From the NCBI RefSeq assembly GCF_006569185.2, contig NZ_VIGC02000018.1, positions 1 to 64,000 on the forward strand: 64,000 bases of DNA, written 5' to 3'. This stretch comes from Litorilinea aerophila. Lineage in GTDB: Bacteria > Chloroflexota > Anaerolineae > Caldilineales > Caldilineaceae. The notes beneath the pieces are model-generated. The model made no database searches. It saw nothing but the letters and a program-made list of their open reading frames with translations, and was not told where the DNA came from. The position numbers and the translations under genes are program-made. Positions 9,577 to 16,548 of the stretch are shown in pieces (within the stretch, counting starts at the first letter, position 1; each line of letters opens with the position of its first letter).

Positions 9577-10527
9577 TTAACAACGCCGCAGGTTGGTCCA
9601 GGACACCCCTTTGTGCTTGGTCACCCGGAACAGGTCGAAATCATTGGCCACGGAGGTGTCCGGAAAAATGGCCTGGGCCTCGGCCAGGATCTCCTGCACC
9701 GTGTAGCGCCGGCTGACGTGATGCAGGACCAGGTGTTTCACCCCGGCATTGCGGGCCAGGCGGGCCGCCGCGGCCGCGGTGATGTGGCCGTGCTGCCGGG
9801 CCAGGGCCTTGTCGGCCTCCAGGTAGGTGGCCTCCACAGCCAGCAGATCTGCACCCTCGGCCACTTTGTGCAGAGGCCCCGTGTGGCTCACATCCCCCAC
9901 AAAACAGAGCTTGGCCCCCCGCTGGGGCTCGCCCAACACCTGATCCGGGTGGATCTGGCGTCCATCGGGCAGGGTCACAGCATGCCCCTGGGCCAGCTCC
10001 CGGCGGACGGGCCCGTGGGGGATGCCCAGGGCTTCGGCACGGTCGGCCAGGAAGGGGCGCCGGGTCTTCTCTTCAAAGACGAAGCCAAAGCAGCCCTCTC
10101 CCCGATGTTTCACGGGGAAGGCGGTGAGGGTGAACTGTTTGCCCTCGAAGAGCAGACCGGGCTCCAGCAGGTTGAGGCTGATGCCCACCCGGGGCATCTG
10201 GCCGGCACCAAAGACCACCTCCATCAGGGCATGGACCCGCTGCAGAGTGCTGGCTCCGCCGTAGATGTTGAGCTCCTCCAACGCCTCCCAGCGGCCCAGG
10301 GTACTGGCCAGGCCGCCCAGCCCGAGGATGTGATCCAGGTGGCCGTGGGTCAACAAGATGCGATCCAGGCGCCGAAAGCCCAGGCCGCTGCGCAGGATCT
10401 GGCGCTGGGTCCCTTCCCCGCAGTCGATCATGAAACGGTGTTCGTTGGCCATGACGATGGCCGACGAGAGGCCGCGCTGGATGGAAGGCGCGGATGCAGA
10501 GGTGCCGAGAAAGACCAGTTCAAACAA
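9577..10527 (-). CDS. rnz: Ribonuclease Z (tRNA 3' processing endonuclease)
   Basis: A 316-residue metallo-beta-lactamase-fold protein of the short RNase Z (ElaC) class, which removes 3' trailers from tRNA precursors. The zinc motif LTHGHLDH is at residues 59-66; further ligands are suggested by FVGDVSHTG and [13 protein letters not shown], and LHHVSRRY is the C-terminal motif of the family. [14 protein letters not shown] is the typical N-terminus. The gene lies only six bases after the DinB-like gene and is probably co-transcribed with it. Assignment is secure at family level; the exact tRNA versus general RNA role is from the family. Confidence 0.93.
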   Translation of the reverse strand: MFELVFLGTSASAPSIQRGLSSAIVMANEHRFMIDCGEGTQRQILRSGLGFRRLDRILLTHGHLDHILGLGGLASTLGRWEALEELNIYGGASTLQRVHALMEVVFGAGQMPRVGISLNLLEPGLLFEGKQFTLTAFPVKHRGEGCFGFVFEEKTRRPFLADRAEALGIPHGPVRRELAQGHAVTLPDGRQIHPDQVLGEPQRGAKLCFVGDVSHTGPLHKVAEGADLLAVEATYLEADKALARQHGHITAAAAARLARNAGVKHLVLHHVSRRYTVQEILAEAQAIFPDTSVANDFDLFRVTKHKGVSWTNLRRC

Positions 10528-10533
10528 GGTATT

Positions 10534-11094
10534 CTACCGTGCCCTTTGATGTGCCGGCCCGTGGTGGCTGGTGCCGTTCTGGCTGCCGCGTCGGCCCCCT
10601 TGCGGGCCGCCGGGCCGGCTGCCGTATTGTTCTTCGTAGTAGTCGTCGATCAACTGCAGGAGGTGGCGAAAGTGGCCCTGGTCCTGCTCCAGGATTTCCT
10701 GCAACAGGTCGAGCACCGTCAGGGGGCCGATGGCCTCGTGGACCCCGGTCAGGCGAAGCTGGCGCTCCGAGAGCTGCCGCACGAACGCGATGAGCTTCTG
10801 CCGGAGCGCGATCCAGCGTCGCAGCGAGTCGCGCAGGTCACAGCGGCTGTAGTTGACGCCGCTGTTGGTGAAGTGGGAAAAGTAGGGGCGTTCGCCCGAG
10901 GCAATGCGCATGACCCGCTGCAGGTAACACTTCTGCTCCACCGTGGCCAGATGGGCGGCAATGTAGCGGAACGACCATTCCACCGACTCAGGCTGCCAAT
11001 CCTGAACCGGGGCCATGGATTCCAACAGCGCTACCACATTTTGCTGGGAGCGCTGGAGTTCCTGCAGCAGTTGCTCTTTGGTTCGTGCCGTCAT
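10534..11094 (-). CDS. DinB-like four-helix-bundle protein
   Basis: A 186-residue protein with the DinB/YfiT superfamily layout: a helical bundle with metal-ligand histidines in YIAAHLATVE and in the DQGHFRHLLQL helix near the end, so a metal-dependent transferase or thiol-related enzyme is likely; several family members use bacillithiol or mycothiol. The C-terminal 30 residues are Gly/Arg-rich and probably disordered. The start at 11094 is supported by a promoter whose -10 box ends seven bases upstream, implying a leaderless transcript. It is followed by rnz. The substrate is not predictable. Confidence 0.8.
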   Translation of the reverse strand: MTARTKEQLLQELQRSQQNVVALLESMAPVQDWQPESVEWSFRYIAAHLATVEQKCYLQRVMRIASGERPYFSHFTNSGVNYSRCDLRDSLRRWIALRQKLIAFVRQLSERQLRLTGVHEAIGPLTVLDLLQEILEQDQGHFRHLLQLIDDYYEEQYGSRPGGPQGGRRGSQNGTSHHGPAHQRAR

Positions 11095-11101
11095 GGCGTT
11101 G

Positions 11102-11130
11102 ATTATACGCCGCAAGCCGGGATGAGACAA
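11102..11130 (-). promoter_or_regulatory. Sigma-70-type promoter of the DinB-rnz unit, leaderless
   Basis: On the minus strand TTGTCT (11130-11125), a 17-base spacer and a perfect TATAAT (11107-11102) lie just before the ATG at 11094. The predicted transcription start falls on or within a base or two of the start codon, so the mRNA would be leaderless. Confidence 0.7.
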
Positions 11131-11156
11131 AGATCGCCGCGGGGCTGACCCGGTGC

Positions 11157-11579
11157 TCAGGCGGCGCTGAGGGCGTGGGTGGCCTGCTCCTGGAGCTGTT
11201 GCAGGGAGGTGAGCCCATGGTTGATGGCCACCGGGCGTAGCCGGGCATCCAGGAAGACGGTGGTGGGCACCGTCAGGATGCCGTAGTAGTCGGCCAGTTC
11301 CGGTTGGGCCACGGCATCGATGGCGTGGACCGGTATGGCGGTCATGGCGGCCAGTTGGATGAGGATGGGGGACTGCTGGAAACGGCACTGGGCACAGGTT
11401 TCGGTGGTAAAGTAGAGGATCTGGGGTCGGCCGGGCACCACCAGGCGCGACAGCGCCGGCGGCACGGGCTGGGCCGCCAGGCGGCGCATGCGTACGGCCA
11501 GGGCCAGCCGCCAGAGGGCCCAAAGACCCAAGAGAAGCAGAGCAGCAAACAGCAGGATGAGCAGTCGTTCAGTCAACAT
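11157..11579 (-). CDS. Membrane-anchored thioredoxin-like protein
   Basis: 140 residues: an N-terminal membrane anchor at about 5-29, then a thioredoxin fold with the active site CAQC (Cys62, Cys65) in TTETCAQCRFQQSP and the cis-proline loop GILTVPTTVF. The catalytic domain should face the periplasm-side or outer face. The DUF4395 membrane protein lies just upstream on the same strand, a pairing seen widely; together they probably move reducing equivalents across the membrane or protect exported thiols. The CAQC dipeptide is not diagnostic of reductase versus oxidase. Confidence 0.87.
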   Translation of the reverse strand: MLTERLLILLFAALLLLGLWALWRLALAVRMRRLAAQPVPPALSRLVVPGRPQILYFTTETCAQCRFQQSPILIQLAAMTAIPVHAIDAVAQPELADYYGILTVPTTVFLDARLRPVAINHGLTSLQQLQEQATHALSAA

Positions 11580-11613
11580 GGTCAGTCTCTCGCCCGGTCG
11601 ATGGTGTGGTCCA

Positions 11614-12060
11614 TCACCCAGCGCGCCACGCGGCCAGCTCGATGTGAATGCCCCGGCGCGCCAGCTGGTAGTAGATGAAACAGCCCAGGCAGAAGTGAAG
11701 GAAGAGGTTCACTGCGGCCAGGACCACGACGATGCCGGCCAGCAGCCAGCCCAGCACGGCAGCCTGGCTCACCAGGGCCAGGGTACTGGCCAGCAGGAAC
11801 AGGGCCCCCACCCCCTGGGCAAAGAGATGGGGCTGGGGCTCATCCTCCACCAGGTGGGGCTTCAGCAGACCCGCCGGTTTCAAGAGGCGGCTATAGATCA
11901 GCTTGAAGAGCCCGGCCCGGGGCCAGAGGGTCCCCACCAGCATGATCGCCCCGACCAGGGCCACCAGCCAGACCTGATCCAGGAGGAAGGCCAGCACCAG
12001 CAGGGTGATGATGCAGGCCTGGTTAAAACGCAGCGCGGTGTGGTCGACTTTTCTTGCCAT
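11614..12060 (-). CDS. DUF4395 integral membrane protein
   Basis: 148 residues with four hydrophobic segments arranged as in DUF4395 proteins; the family signature near the N-terminus (DHTALRFNQACI) and the C-terminal HFCLGCFIYYQLARRG with two cysteines are visible. Those cysteines, beside a thioredoxin gene starting 35 bases downstream, suggest a DsbD/CcdA-like redox partner, which is inference. ATG at 12060 is preferred because GGGGGAAG sits before it; a longer in-frame version would translate an upstream 15-bp tandem repeat as VSCCT units. Confidence 0.8.
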   Translation of the reverse strand: MARKVDHTALRFNQACIITLLVLAFLLDQVWLVALVGAIMLVGTLWPRAGLFKLIYSRLLKPAGLLKPHLVEDEPQPHLFAQGVGALFLLASTLALVSQAAVLGWLLAGIVVVLAAVNLFLHFCLGCFIYYQLARRGIHIELAAWRAG

Positions 12061-12072
12061 AGAGCTTCCCCC

Positions 12073-12132
12073 GGTACAGCATGAGACGGTACAGCATGAG
12101 ACGGTACAGCATGAGACCGTACAGCATGAGAC
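12073..12132. repeat. 15-bp tandem repeat, four units
   Basis: Three copies of GGTACAGCATGAGAC and one of CGTACAGCATGAGAC are perfectly adjacent. They lie in the 5' region of the DUF4395 gene, and since 15 is a multiple of three they stay in frame with it, coding VSCCT units if translated. Each unit also contains an ATG on the minus strand. Confidence 0.92.
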
Positions 12133-12147
12133 CATGGCCAGCCTTGG

Positions 12148-12198
12148 GCCGATGATAAAAATCATCGGCTGGCAAGCCCCAAGTGCGTTGAAACGCAC
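12148..12198 (-). terminator. Two adjacent hairpins downstream of the cysteine synthase gene
   Basis: GCCGATGAT-AAAA-ATCATCGGC (12148-12169) and AGTGCGT-TGAA-ACGCACT (12182-12198) follow the cysM-like stop codon on the minus strand. No clear U-run follows, so termination is a guess; they may instead protect the 3' end. Confidence 0.4.
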
Positions 12199-12210
12199 TC
12201 AACCCATTAC

Positions 12211-13206
12211 TCAGTCGAAAATGCCCAGGCTCACATACTTGCTGCCATCATCCGGCAACAGGGTAACCACGGTGCCCCCATCCAGCTCCCGGGCCACCTG
12301 CAGGGCTGCCCACACGGCGGCGCCGGCGCTCAACCCCACGAAGAGGCCTGCCTCCCGGGCCAGGCGGCGGGTCATTTCCCAGGTGGCCTCGGCGCTCACG
12401 CCCACATGGCGATCCGCCAGGCCGGGGTCGTAGATGCCGGGCACAATAGCCGTCTCCAGATGTTTCAGCCCCTCGATGACGGCCAGTTCGTCCTCCGGCT
12501 GCACGGCCACCAGTTGCACCGCGGCGTTGCGCTCTTTCAGGTAGCGCCCCGTGCCCACGAAGGTGCCCGTGGTGCCCAGGCCGGCCACAAAGTGGGTGAT
12601 GGTGCCGCCTGTCTGCTGCCAGATCTCCGGGCCGGTGGTCTCGTAGTGGGCCTGGATGTTGGCCGGATTGTTGTACTGGTTGGCGTAGAAATAGCGTTCC
12701 GGCTCTGCGGCCACCAGCTCCCGCACCTTCACGATCGCGCCGTCGGAGCCCTCCAGGGGATCGGATTCGATCAGGGTGGCACCGTAGGCACGGACCAGGG
12801 CCTTGCGCTCCTGGCTGACGTTGGCCGGCATGACCAGGTGGACCTGGTAGCCCTTCACCGCACCGATGAGCGCGAAGGCGATGCCCGTGTTGCCCGAGCT
12901 GCTGTCGATCAGGATCTTGTTCCGGGTCAACTGGCCGCTGCGCTCGGCGGCTTCCACGATGTACAGGGCAGCCCGGGCCTTGACCGAGCCCCCCGGATTG
13001 AACCACTCGGCCTTGGCGTAGAAGTGGGTGGACGGCGCCACGCCCAGGCGATGGGCAAAGTCGCTCAGGTCCAACAGGGGCGTATTGCCGATCTGTTGGA
13101 GAATGTTGCTGGCCTGCACCCTGGCCGGGGCCACATGGCCATTGGCCCTGGCCAATCCGGTGGTTTCCTTCTCTGGTGTGATCGCAACAGCCACTGGCAT
13201 AGTCAC
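12211..13206 (-). CDS. Cysteine synthase, CysM-like PLP enzyme
   Basis: 331 residues of the fold-type II PLP family. Lys77 in NPGGSVKAR binds PLP; SSGNTGIAFA is the substrate loop, and the glycine-rich GLGTTGTFVGTGRYL binds the PLP phosphate. The first 32 residues are an unstructured extension. In the cluster with a ThiS/MoaD-like carrier, an E1-like activator and a JAMM protease it most likely takes sulfur from the carrier thiocarboxylate rather than free sulfide, as known for mycobacterial CysM/CysO; that specificity is inferred from context. Start alternatives at 13206 and 13200 are equivalent. It is the last gene of the minus-strand operon. Confidence 0.9.
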   Translation of the reverse strand: MTMPVAVAITPEKETTGLARANGHVAPARVQASNILQQIGNTPLLDLSDFAHRLGVAPSTHFYAKAEWFNPGGSVKARAALYIVEAAERSGQLTRNKILIDSSSGNTGIAFALIGAVKGYQVHLVMPANVSQERKALVRAYGATLIESDPLEGSDGAIVKVRELVAAEPERYFYANQYNNPANIQAHYETTGPEIWQQTGGTITHFVAGLGTTGTFVGTGRYLKERNAAVQLVAVQPEDELAVIEGLKHLETAIVPGIYDPGLADRHVGVSAEATWEMTRRLAREAGLFVGLSAGAAVWAALQVARELDGGTVVTLLPDDGSKYVSLGIFD

Positions 13207-13281
13207 CCCCTAATTTTCGCTGGCGGTGGACCGGGCTTGCATCCCGGCCCACCGCGGGGACGTCTGATTCCTGGCAGCTCC

Positions 13282-14529
13282 TCAGGCGACGATGAGCTCG
13301 CGGCCGGGTGCCTGGGCCAGATTTTCCTGCGCGCCGTTCCGGGACGGCAGGCCACAGAACTGCTCGTAGTCGATGAGCTCGGTCACTGTGGGATGCTCAC
13401 CGCAGACAGGGCAGTTGGGATCCTTGTGCACCTTGAGCACCCGGAAGCTCATGTCCAGGGTGTCGATCATGAGCAGACGGCCGACCAGCGGCTCGCCGAT
13501 GCCCAGGATCAGCTTGATGGCCTCGATGGCCTGGATGGAGCCCACGATGCCGGGGAGGACGCCCAGCACGCCGGCTTCTGCACAGCTGGGCACCTCGCCG
13601 GGCGGGGGCGGATCGGGGTAGAGGCAGCGGTAGCACGGGCCGCCCTCGATCCCCTGTTCCGGCCGGGCCGGCTGGTAGACCGTCACCTGCCCCTCGAACA
13701 TGAAGATGCTGCCGTCCACCAGGGGCTTGCCCAGGAACTGGCAGGCGTCGTTGACCAGGTAGCGAGTGGGGAAGTTGTCCGAACCGTTGATGACCACGTC
13801 GTATTCCCGGATGATGTCCAGGGCGTTGTGGCTGGTGATGGGTTCCTTGTAGCCCACCACCTTCACGTCCGGGTTGATGTCCCGCAGGCGGTCGGCAGCG
13901 GACTCCACCTTGGGCCGCCCCACGTCGCTGTTGCCGTGGAGCACCTGGCGCTGGAGGTTGGAGACATCCACCACGTCGAAGTCCACGATGCCGATGGTGC
14001 CCACCCCGGCGGCCGCCAGGTAGAGGGCAGCCGGGCTGCCCAGGCCGCCGGCCCCGATGAGCAGGACCTTGCTCTCCAGGAGCTTGATCTGGCCCTCTTC
14101 GCCCACCTCGTTGAGGATGGTGTGGCGGCTGTAGCGGATGCGCTGCTCCTCGGTCAGGACCCGGGGGACCTTGAAGGGGAGACCGGCGTTCTTCCAGCCG
14201 TTGAAGCCCCCCACCAGGGAGATGGTGTTGGTGTAGCCCATTTCCTTCAGGTTGCGGGCTGCCAGCAGGGAGCGCACACCGCCGGCGCAGTAGACGACGA
14301 TGGGCTTGTCCCGGTCTGGCTGATGCTGTTCGATCTGGAGCTCCAGGAAGCCCCGGGGGATGAAGGTGGCGCCGGGCAGGTGCCCCTGGACGAATTCGTC
14401 CCGTTCCCGTACATCGATGATGGTGAGATCCTCGCCCGCATCCAGGCGCCGTTTCAGCTCCTGGGCGGAGATCTCCTGCACTTCGCTTTTGGCTTTCTGG
14501 AGCAGTTGATCCCGGTTCAAACGACTCAT
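13282..14529 (-). CDS. E1-like sulfur-carrier activating enzyme with N-terminal rhodanese domain (MoeB/ThiF type)
   Basis: 415 residues. Residues about 15-115 are a rhodanese domain with active-site Cys81 in VVYCAGGVRS. From about 125 follows an E1 domain with the nucleotide motif LLIGAGGLGSPAALY near 157-170, acidic site DFDVVDVSNLQRQ, two zinc pairs (CYRC and CPVC) and the SCAEAGVLG segment that holds the conserved cysteine of Uba4/MOCS3-like proteins. It adenylates the C-terminal glycine of the carrier and, through the rhodanese, could deliver sulfur. In most MoeBR/MOCS3 enzymes the rhodanese is C-terminal; here it is N-terminal. The ATG overlaps the carrier stop (ATGA). Confidence 0.92.
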   Translation of the reverse strand: MSRLNRDQLLQKAKSEVQEISAQELKRRLDAGEDLTIIDVRERDEFVQGHLPGATFIPRGFLELQIEQHQPDRDKPIVVYCAGGVRSLLAARNLKEMGYTNTISLVGGFNGWKNAGLPFKVPRVLTEEQRIRYSRHTILNEVGEEGQIKLLESKVLLIGAGGLGSPAALYLAAAGVGTIGIVDFDVVDVSNLQRQVLHGNSDVGRPKVESAADRLRDINPDVKVVGYKEPITSHNALDIIREYDVVINGSDNFPTRYLVNDACQFLGKPLVDGSIFMFEGQVTVYQPARPEQGIEGGPCYRCLYPDPPPPGEVPSCAEAGVLGVLPGIVGSIQAIEAIKLILGIGEPLVGRLLMIDTLDMSFRVLKVHKDPNCPVCGEHPTVTELIDYEQFCGLPSRNGAQENLAQAPGRELIVA

Positions 14530-14813
14530 GCCAGCTCTCCTTGTCCTCCGGCCATGGCCGGTACGATGGAGACCCGGTCACCCGCCTTGACCGGCGTCTC
14601 CAGGCCCTGCAACGTGCGGATTTCGTCGTCGTTCACGAAGATGTTGACGAAGCGCTTCACATTGCCCGCCTCATCCAGCACGCGCTCGGCAATGCCCGGA
14701 TATTGTTGATCCGCGGCCTGGAGGAGCGAAGCAATGGTTTCTCCTTCCACTTCAATTTTGGATTGTCCGCCGGTGAGGCGGCGTAAGGGTGTTGGTACAT
14801 AGACGGTTGCCAT
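14526..14813 (-). CDS. ThiS/MoaD-like sulfur carrier (CysO-like) with C-terminal extension
   Basis: 95 residues with the ubiquitin-like beta-grasp pattern; the closing strand VSIVPAMAGG holds the Gly-Gly that becomes thiocarboxylated. Five more residues, QGELA, follow it, so the tail must be cut before activation unless translation is altered. A JAMM protease gene sits upstream on the same strand. The gene overlaps moeB by four bases, indicating translational coupling. Its role, most likely sulfur donation to the cysteine synthase two genes downstream, is inferred from context; molybdopterin or thiamin synthesis is less likely as no other such gene is here. Confidence 0.9.
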   Translation of the reverse strand: MATVYVPTPLRRLTGGQSKIEVEGETIASLLQAADQQYPGIAERVLDEAGNVKRFVNIFVNDDEIRTLQGLETPVKAGDRVSIVPAMAGGQGELA

Positions 14814-15252
14814 GGGTACATCTCCTTCAGGATTTTGTCTGTGTTTGTGTTCTGTGCGATTTTCGAATCGCGGATACCGGGTCGTCGGGGCTGGCCCCCG
14901 GCCAAAGAAAAACCGGGTTCATCGAAGCGATGAACCCGGCAGAAGTCGATCACAACCCGTGCCTCAAATAGAAACAGGCACTTTCAGGTTGATTTCAATT
15001 GGTTCGGCTGTGCCTGGAAAAGCACCATTCCGAATCTTGCCACACAGTTCATCGCTTACTCGGACATACACGCGGGGCAGCCAGCGCCGTGCTGGCGGCA
15101 CCCGCTAGAGACACGAGCAACAGGATGTAACTGCGTAGGTGCAAAATTCAGAATGGTTCATAGATCAGGCTGTTGCCAAACCTTCTCTCTTCAGACCTTC
15201 TATCTGATTGATGCTATCTAATTGATGGCACTATCTTGTTTATAGCGCACCT
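14814..15252 (-). promoter_or_regulatory. Long structured 5' leader of the cysO-moeB-cysM operon
   Basis: From the predicted start site near 15252 the minus-strand transcript runs about 440 bases before the carrier ATG. It can form a hairpin with arms GCGGG/CCCGC enclosing GCCAGC/GCTGGC (around 15070-15105), a stem TTCGG/CCGAA with inner GGTGC/GCAC (around 15004-15036), a GTGCCT/AGGCAC hairpin (around 14963-14984) and finally a terminator-like hairpin. No T-box sequence, SAM, cobalamin or other riboswitch signature was recognised. No gene is seen between 14814 and 15312. A cis-acting sensor of cysteine, sulfur or O-acetylserine supply is plausible. Confidence 0.5.
14904..14939 (-). terminator. 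Intrinsic terminator-like hairpin inside the cysO leader
   Basis: On the minus strand CCGGGTTCATCG, a three-base loop and CGATGAACCCGG form a perfect 12-bp stem directly followed by TTTTTCTTT. It lies about 90 bases before the cysO start codon and downstream of a strong promoter, so it would stop transcription of the operon unless disrupted. It could also end read-through from the JAMM gene. Confidence 0.75.
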
Positions 15253-15258
15253 GCCCCA

Positions 15259-15288
15259 AGTATACTGTGGGCCTCCATACCTTGTCAA
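15259..15288 (-). promoter_or_regulatory. Strong sigma-70-type promoter for the cysO operon
   Basis: On the minus strand a consensus TTGACA (15288-15283), an 18-base spacer and TATACT (15264-15259) lie just after the JAMM gene stop. The start site would be near 15252. Confidence 0.75.
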
Positions 15289-15312
15289 AGATTCAAAAGG
15301 ATCGAAAAGATA

Positions 15313-15927
15313 TCACACCCGCTGGATGGGGAATTCCGCTACTGAAACCACCCGCCCCTCTGTGGTGCCATCCTCGTGGCGGTAGAAGACCACGTAGAAA
15401 GGCAACGGGACCTGGGCCACCACGTCCAGGAGCGCGGGCGGGACAGACCGATGGGCGGGCTGGTAGTAGGCGAAGAGGTTAGGCCGGGTTTCATAGAACG
15501 CCAGCTCCTGGGCCAGGGTTTCCACCGGGACGGGCAGGGGGGCCGGCGTCATCATGAAGGCCCGCAACGCCGGCCGGTCGTCATATTCCAGGGAGCAGAT
15601 GAAATAGATGCACTCGGGATAGTGGGCGTTCCAGGCGTCGGTGGCGGAGGGATAGGCCACCGAGACCGGGTGGGAGTGGTAGACGCCCATCATCTCGTCC
15701 CCGGCCTCTTCAAACTTGAACTGGAGCAGCAGCGTCTGGGGGTCCACCTCGTAATTTTCGATCCGTTCCGGGGCCACGTTGCGGCCGCGCACGGCCTCGT
15801 AGGCTTCCAGGCCGCGCCCCCGCACCACGCCGCAAATTTCCTCGGGCTTGCCCTCCCGGGCATGATCGATGATGGCGTCGTAGACGTCCGCCGGCACGAT
15901 GACCGGCGGGATGGCTCGTGGCTTCAT
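15313..15927 (-). CDS. JAMM/MPN-fold metalloprotease (Mec+-like)
   Basis: 204 residues. The JAMM zinc motif is complete: EEICG near residue 29-33, His84 and His86 in GVYHSHP, Ser94 and Asp97 in PSATD. Family members such as Mec+ of actinobacteria release cysteine from the CysO-cysteine conjugate, and QbsD trims a masked sulfur carrier. Both tasks fit here because the neighbouring carrier has residues after its Gly-Gly. About 70 residues after the core (from about 135) are extra relative to minimal enzymes. It is on the strand of the cysO operon but separated from it by a new promoter. Confidence 0.88.
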   Translation of the reverse strand: MKPRAIPPVIVPADVYDAIIDHAREGKPEEICGVVRGRGLEAYEAVRGRNVAPERIENYEVDPQTLLLQFKFEEAGDEMMGVYHSHPVSVAYPSATDAWNAHYPECIYFICSLEYDDRPALRAFMMTPAPLPVPVETLAQELAFYETRPNLFAYYQPAHRSVPPALLDVVAQVPLPFYVVFYRHEDGTTEGRVVSVAEFPIQRV

Positions 15928-16209
15928 GGTCTATTCCTATCTATGCAACCGAAGGTGATACAGGCTGCACACCATTCTAGCAGGGTTACCACGCGGCGAA
16001 AAGTTGAGCCTGCTTTTGGATGCACCCCAGGTGTCATCACAAGGCTCCCCAACGGCCCCAATTCCCCCTGCCTGTCAAATCTGCCATGCGCCTCTCTGCA
16101 CCTGCACCCCGGGCCTGTTTGACAGGGCCAATGGGCTCTTATACAATGGGCGCCAGTCTAGCACAACCCTGGCGGAAATAGCGCCATGGATGCCAGGCAG
16201 GACGTGGTG
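15928..16209. other. Non-coding divergent region between JAMM gene and sugar importer
   Basis: The 620-base gap up to 16548 holds no credible gene. On the minus strand TAGAAT near 15979-15984 with TTTTCG 17 bases upstream may be the JAMM gene promoter. The rest of the gap contains the hairpin element at 16210-16277 and the inverted repeat at 16411-16457, listed separately. Confidence 0.4.
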
Positions 16210-16277
16210 CGCAGGTCAGGCATCCTTGCGTGACCGCGGCGCAGGGACTCCAGTCCGACCAGGAGACCGGACCTGCG
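16210..16277. repeat. Single hairpin element with a compensatory change
   Basis: Outer arms CGCAGGTC (16210) and GACCTGCG (16270) match the array arms CGTAGGTC / GACCTACG at 21.9-22.5 kb except for a T-to-C change in one arm that is balanced by A-to-G in the other. Inside, GCATCCTTGCGTGAC and AGGAGACCGGAC are also shared with the array. Confidence 0.75.
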
Positions 16278-16410
16278 GCGTGATCCGTGCGCCAGTTCAC
16301 GGACCACGCACCATGAAATCCGCAGACATCTTTATACCGCTTTGCCCTGGCAGCCATCCTGCTGGCCGGGCTACGTCTAGACAACCCGGTTTCAGGATGT
16401 CTTCCATGCC

Positions 16411-16457
16411 TTGACGGACCGCGGGATCATCCTCCTCCACCGTCACGGGTCCGTCAA
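16411..16457. promoter_or_regulatory. Perfect 10-bp inverted repeat upstream of the sugar importer
   Basis: TTGACGGACC at 16411 and GGTCCGTCAA at 16448 are perfect mirror arms 27 bases apart, about 90 bases before the binding-protein start. Operator or transcript hairpin are both possible; no -10 box is obvious nearby. Confidence 0.5.
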
Positions 16458-16548
16458 CATTATCTATCCCTTACAACAGCTCTGCACGATCGAGTGACCT
16501 GATCTGGCAAGTGATCGATCTATCCGCCCACCACAAGGAGGAAATACC

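Noticed and set aside
14814-15252. T-box or SAM riboswitch in the cysO leader
   Set aside because: The conserved T-box sequence and SAM riboswitch core could not be found by reading; it is left as an unassigned leader.
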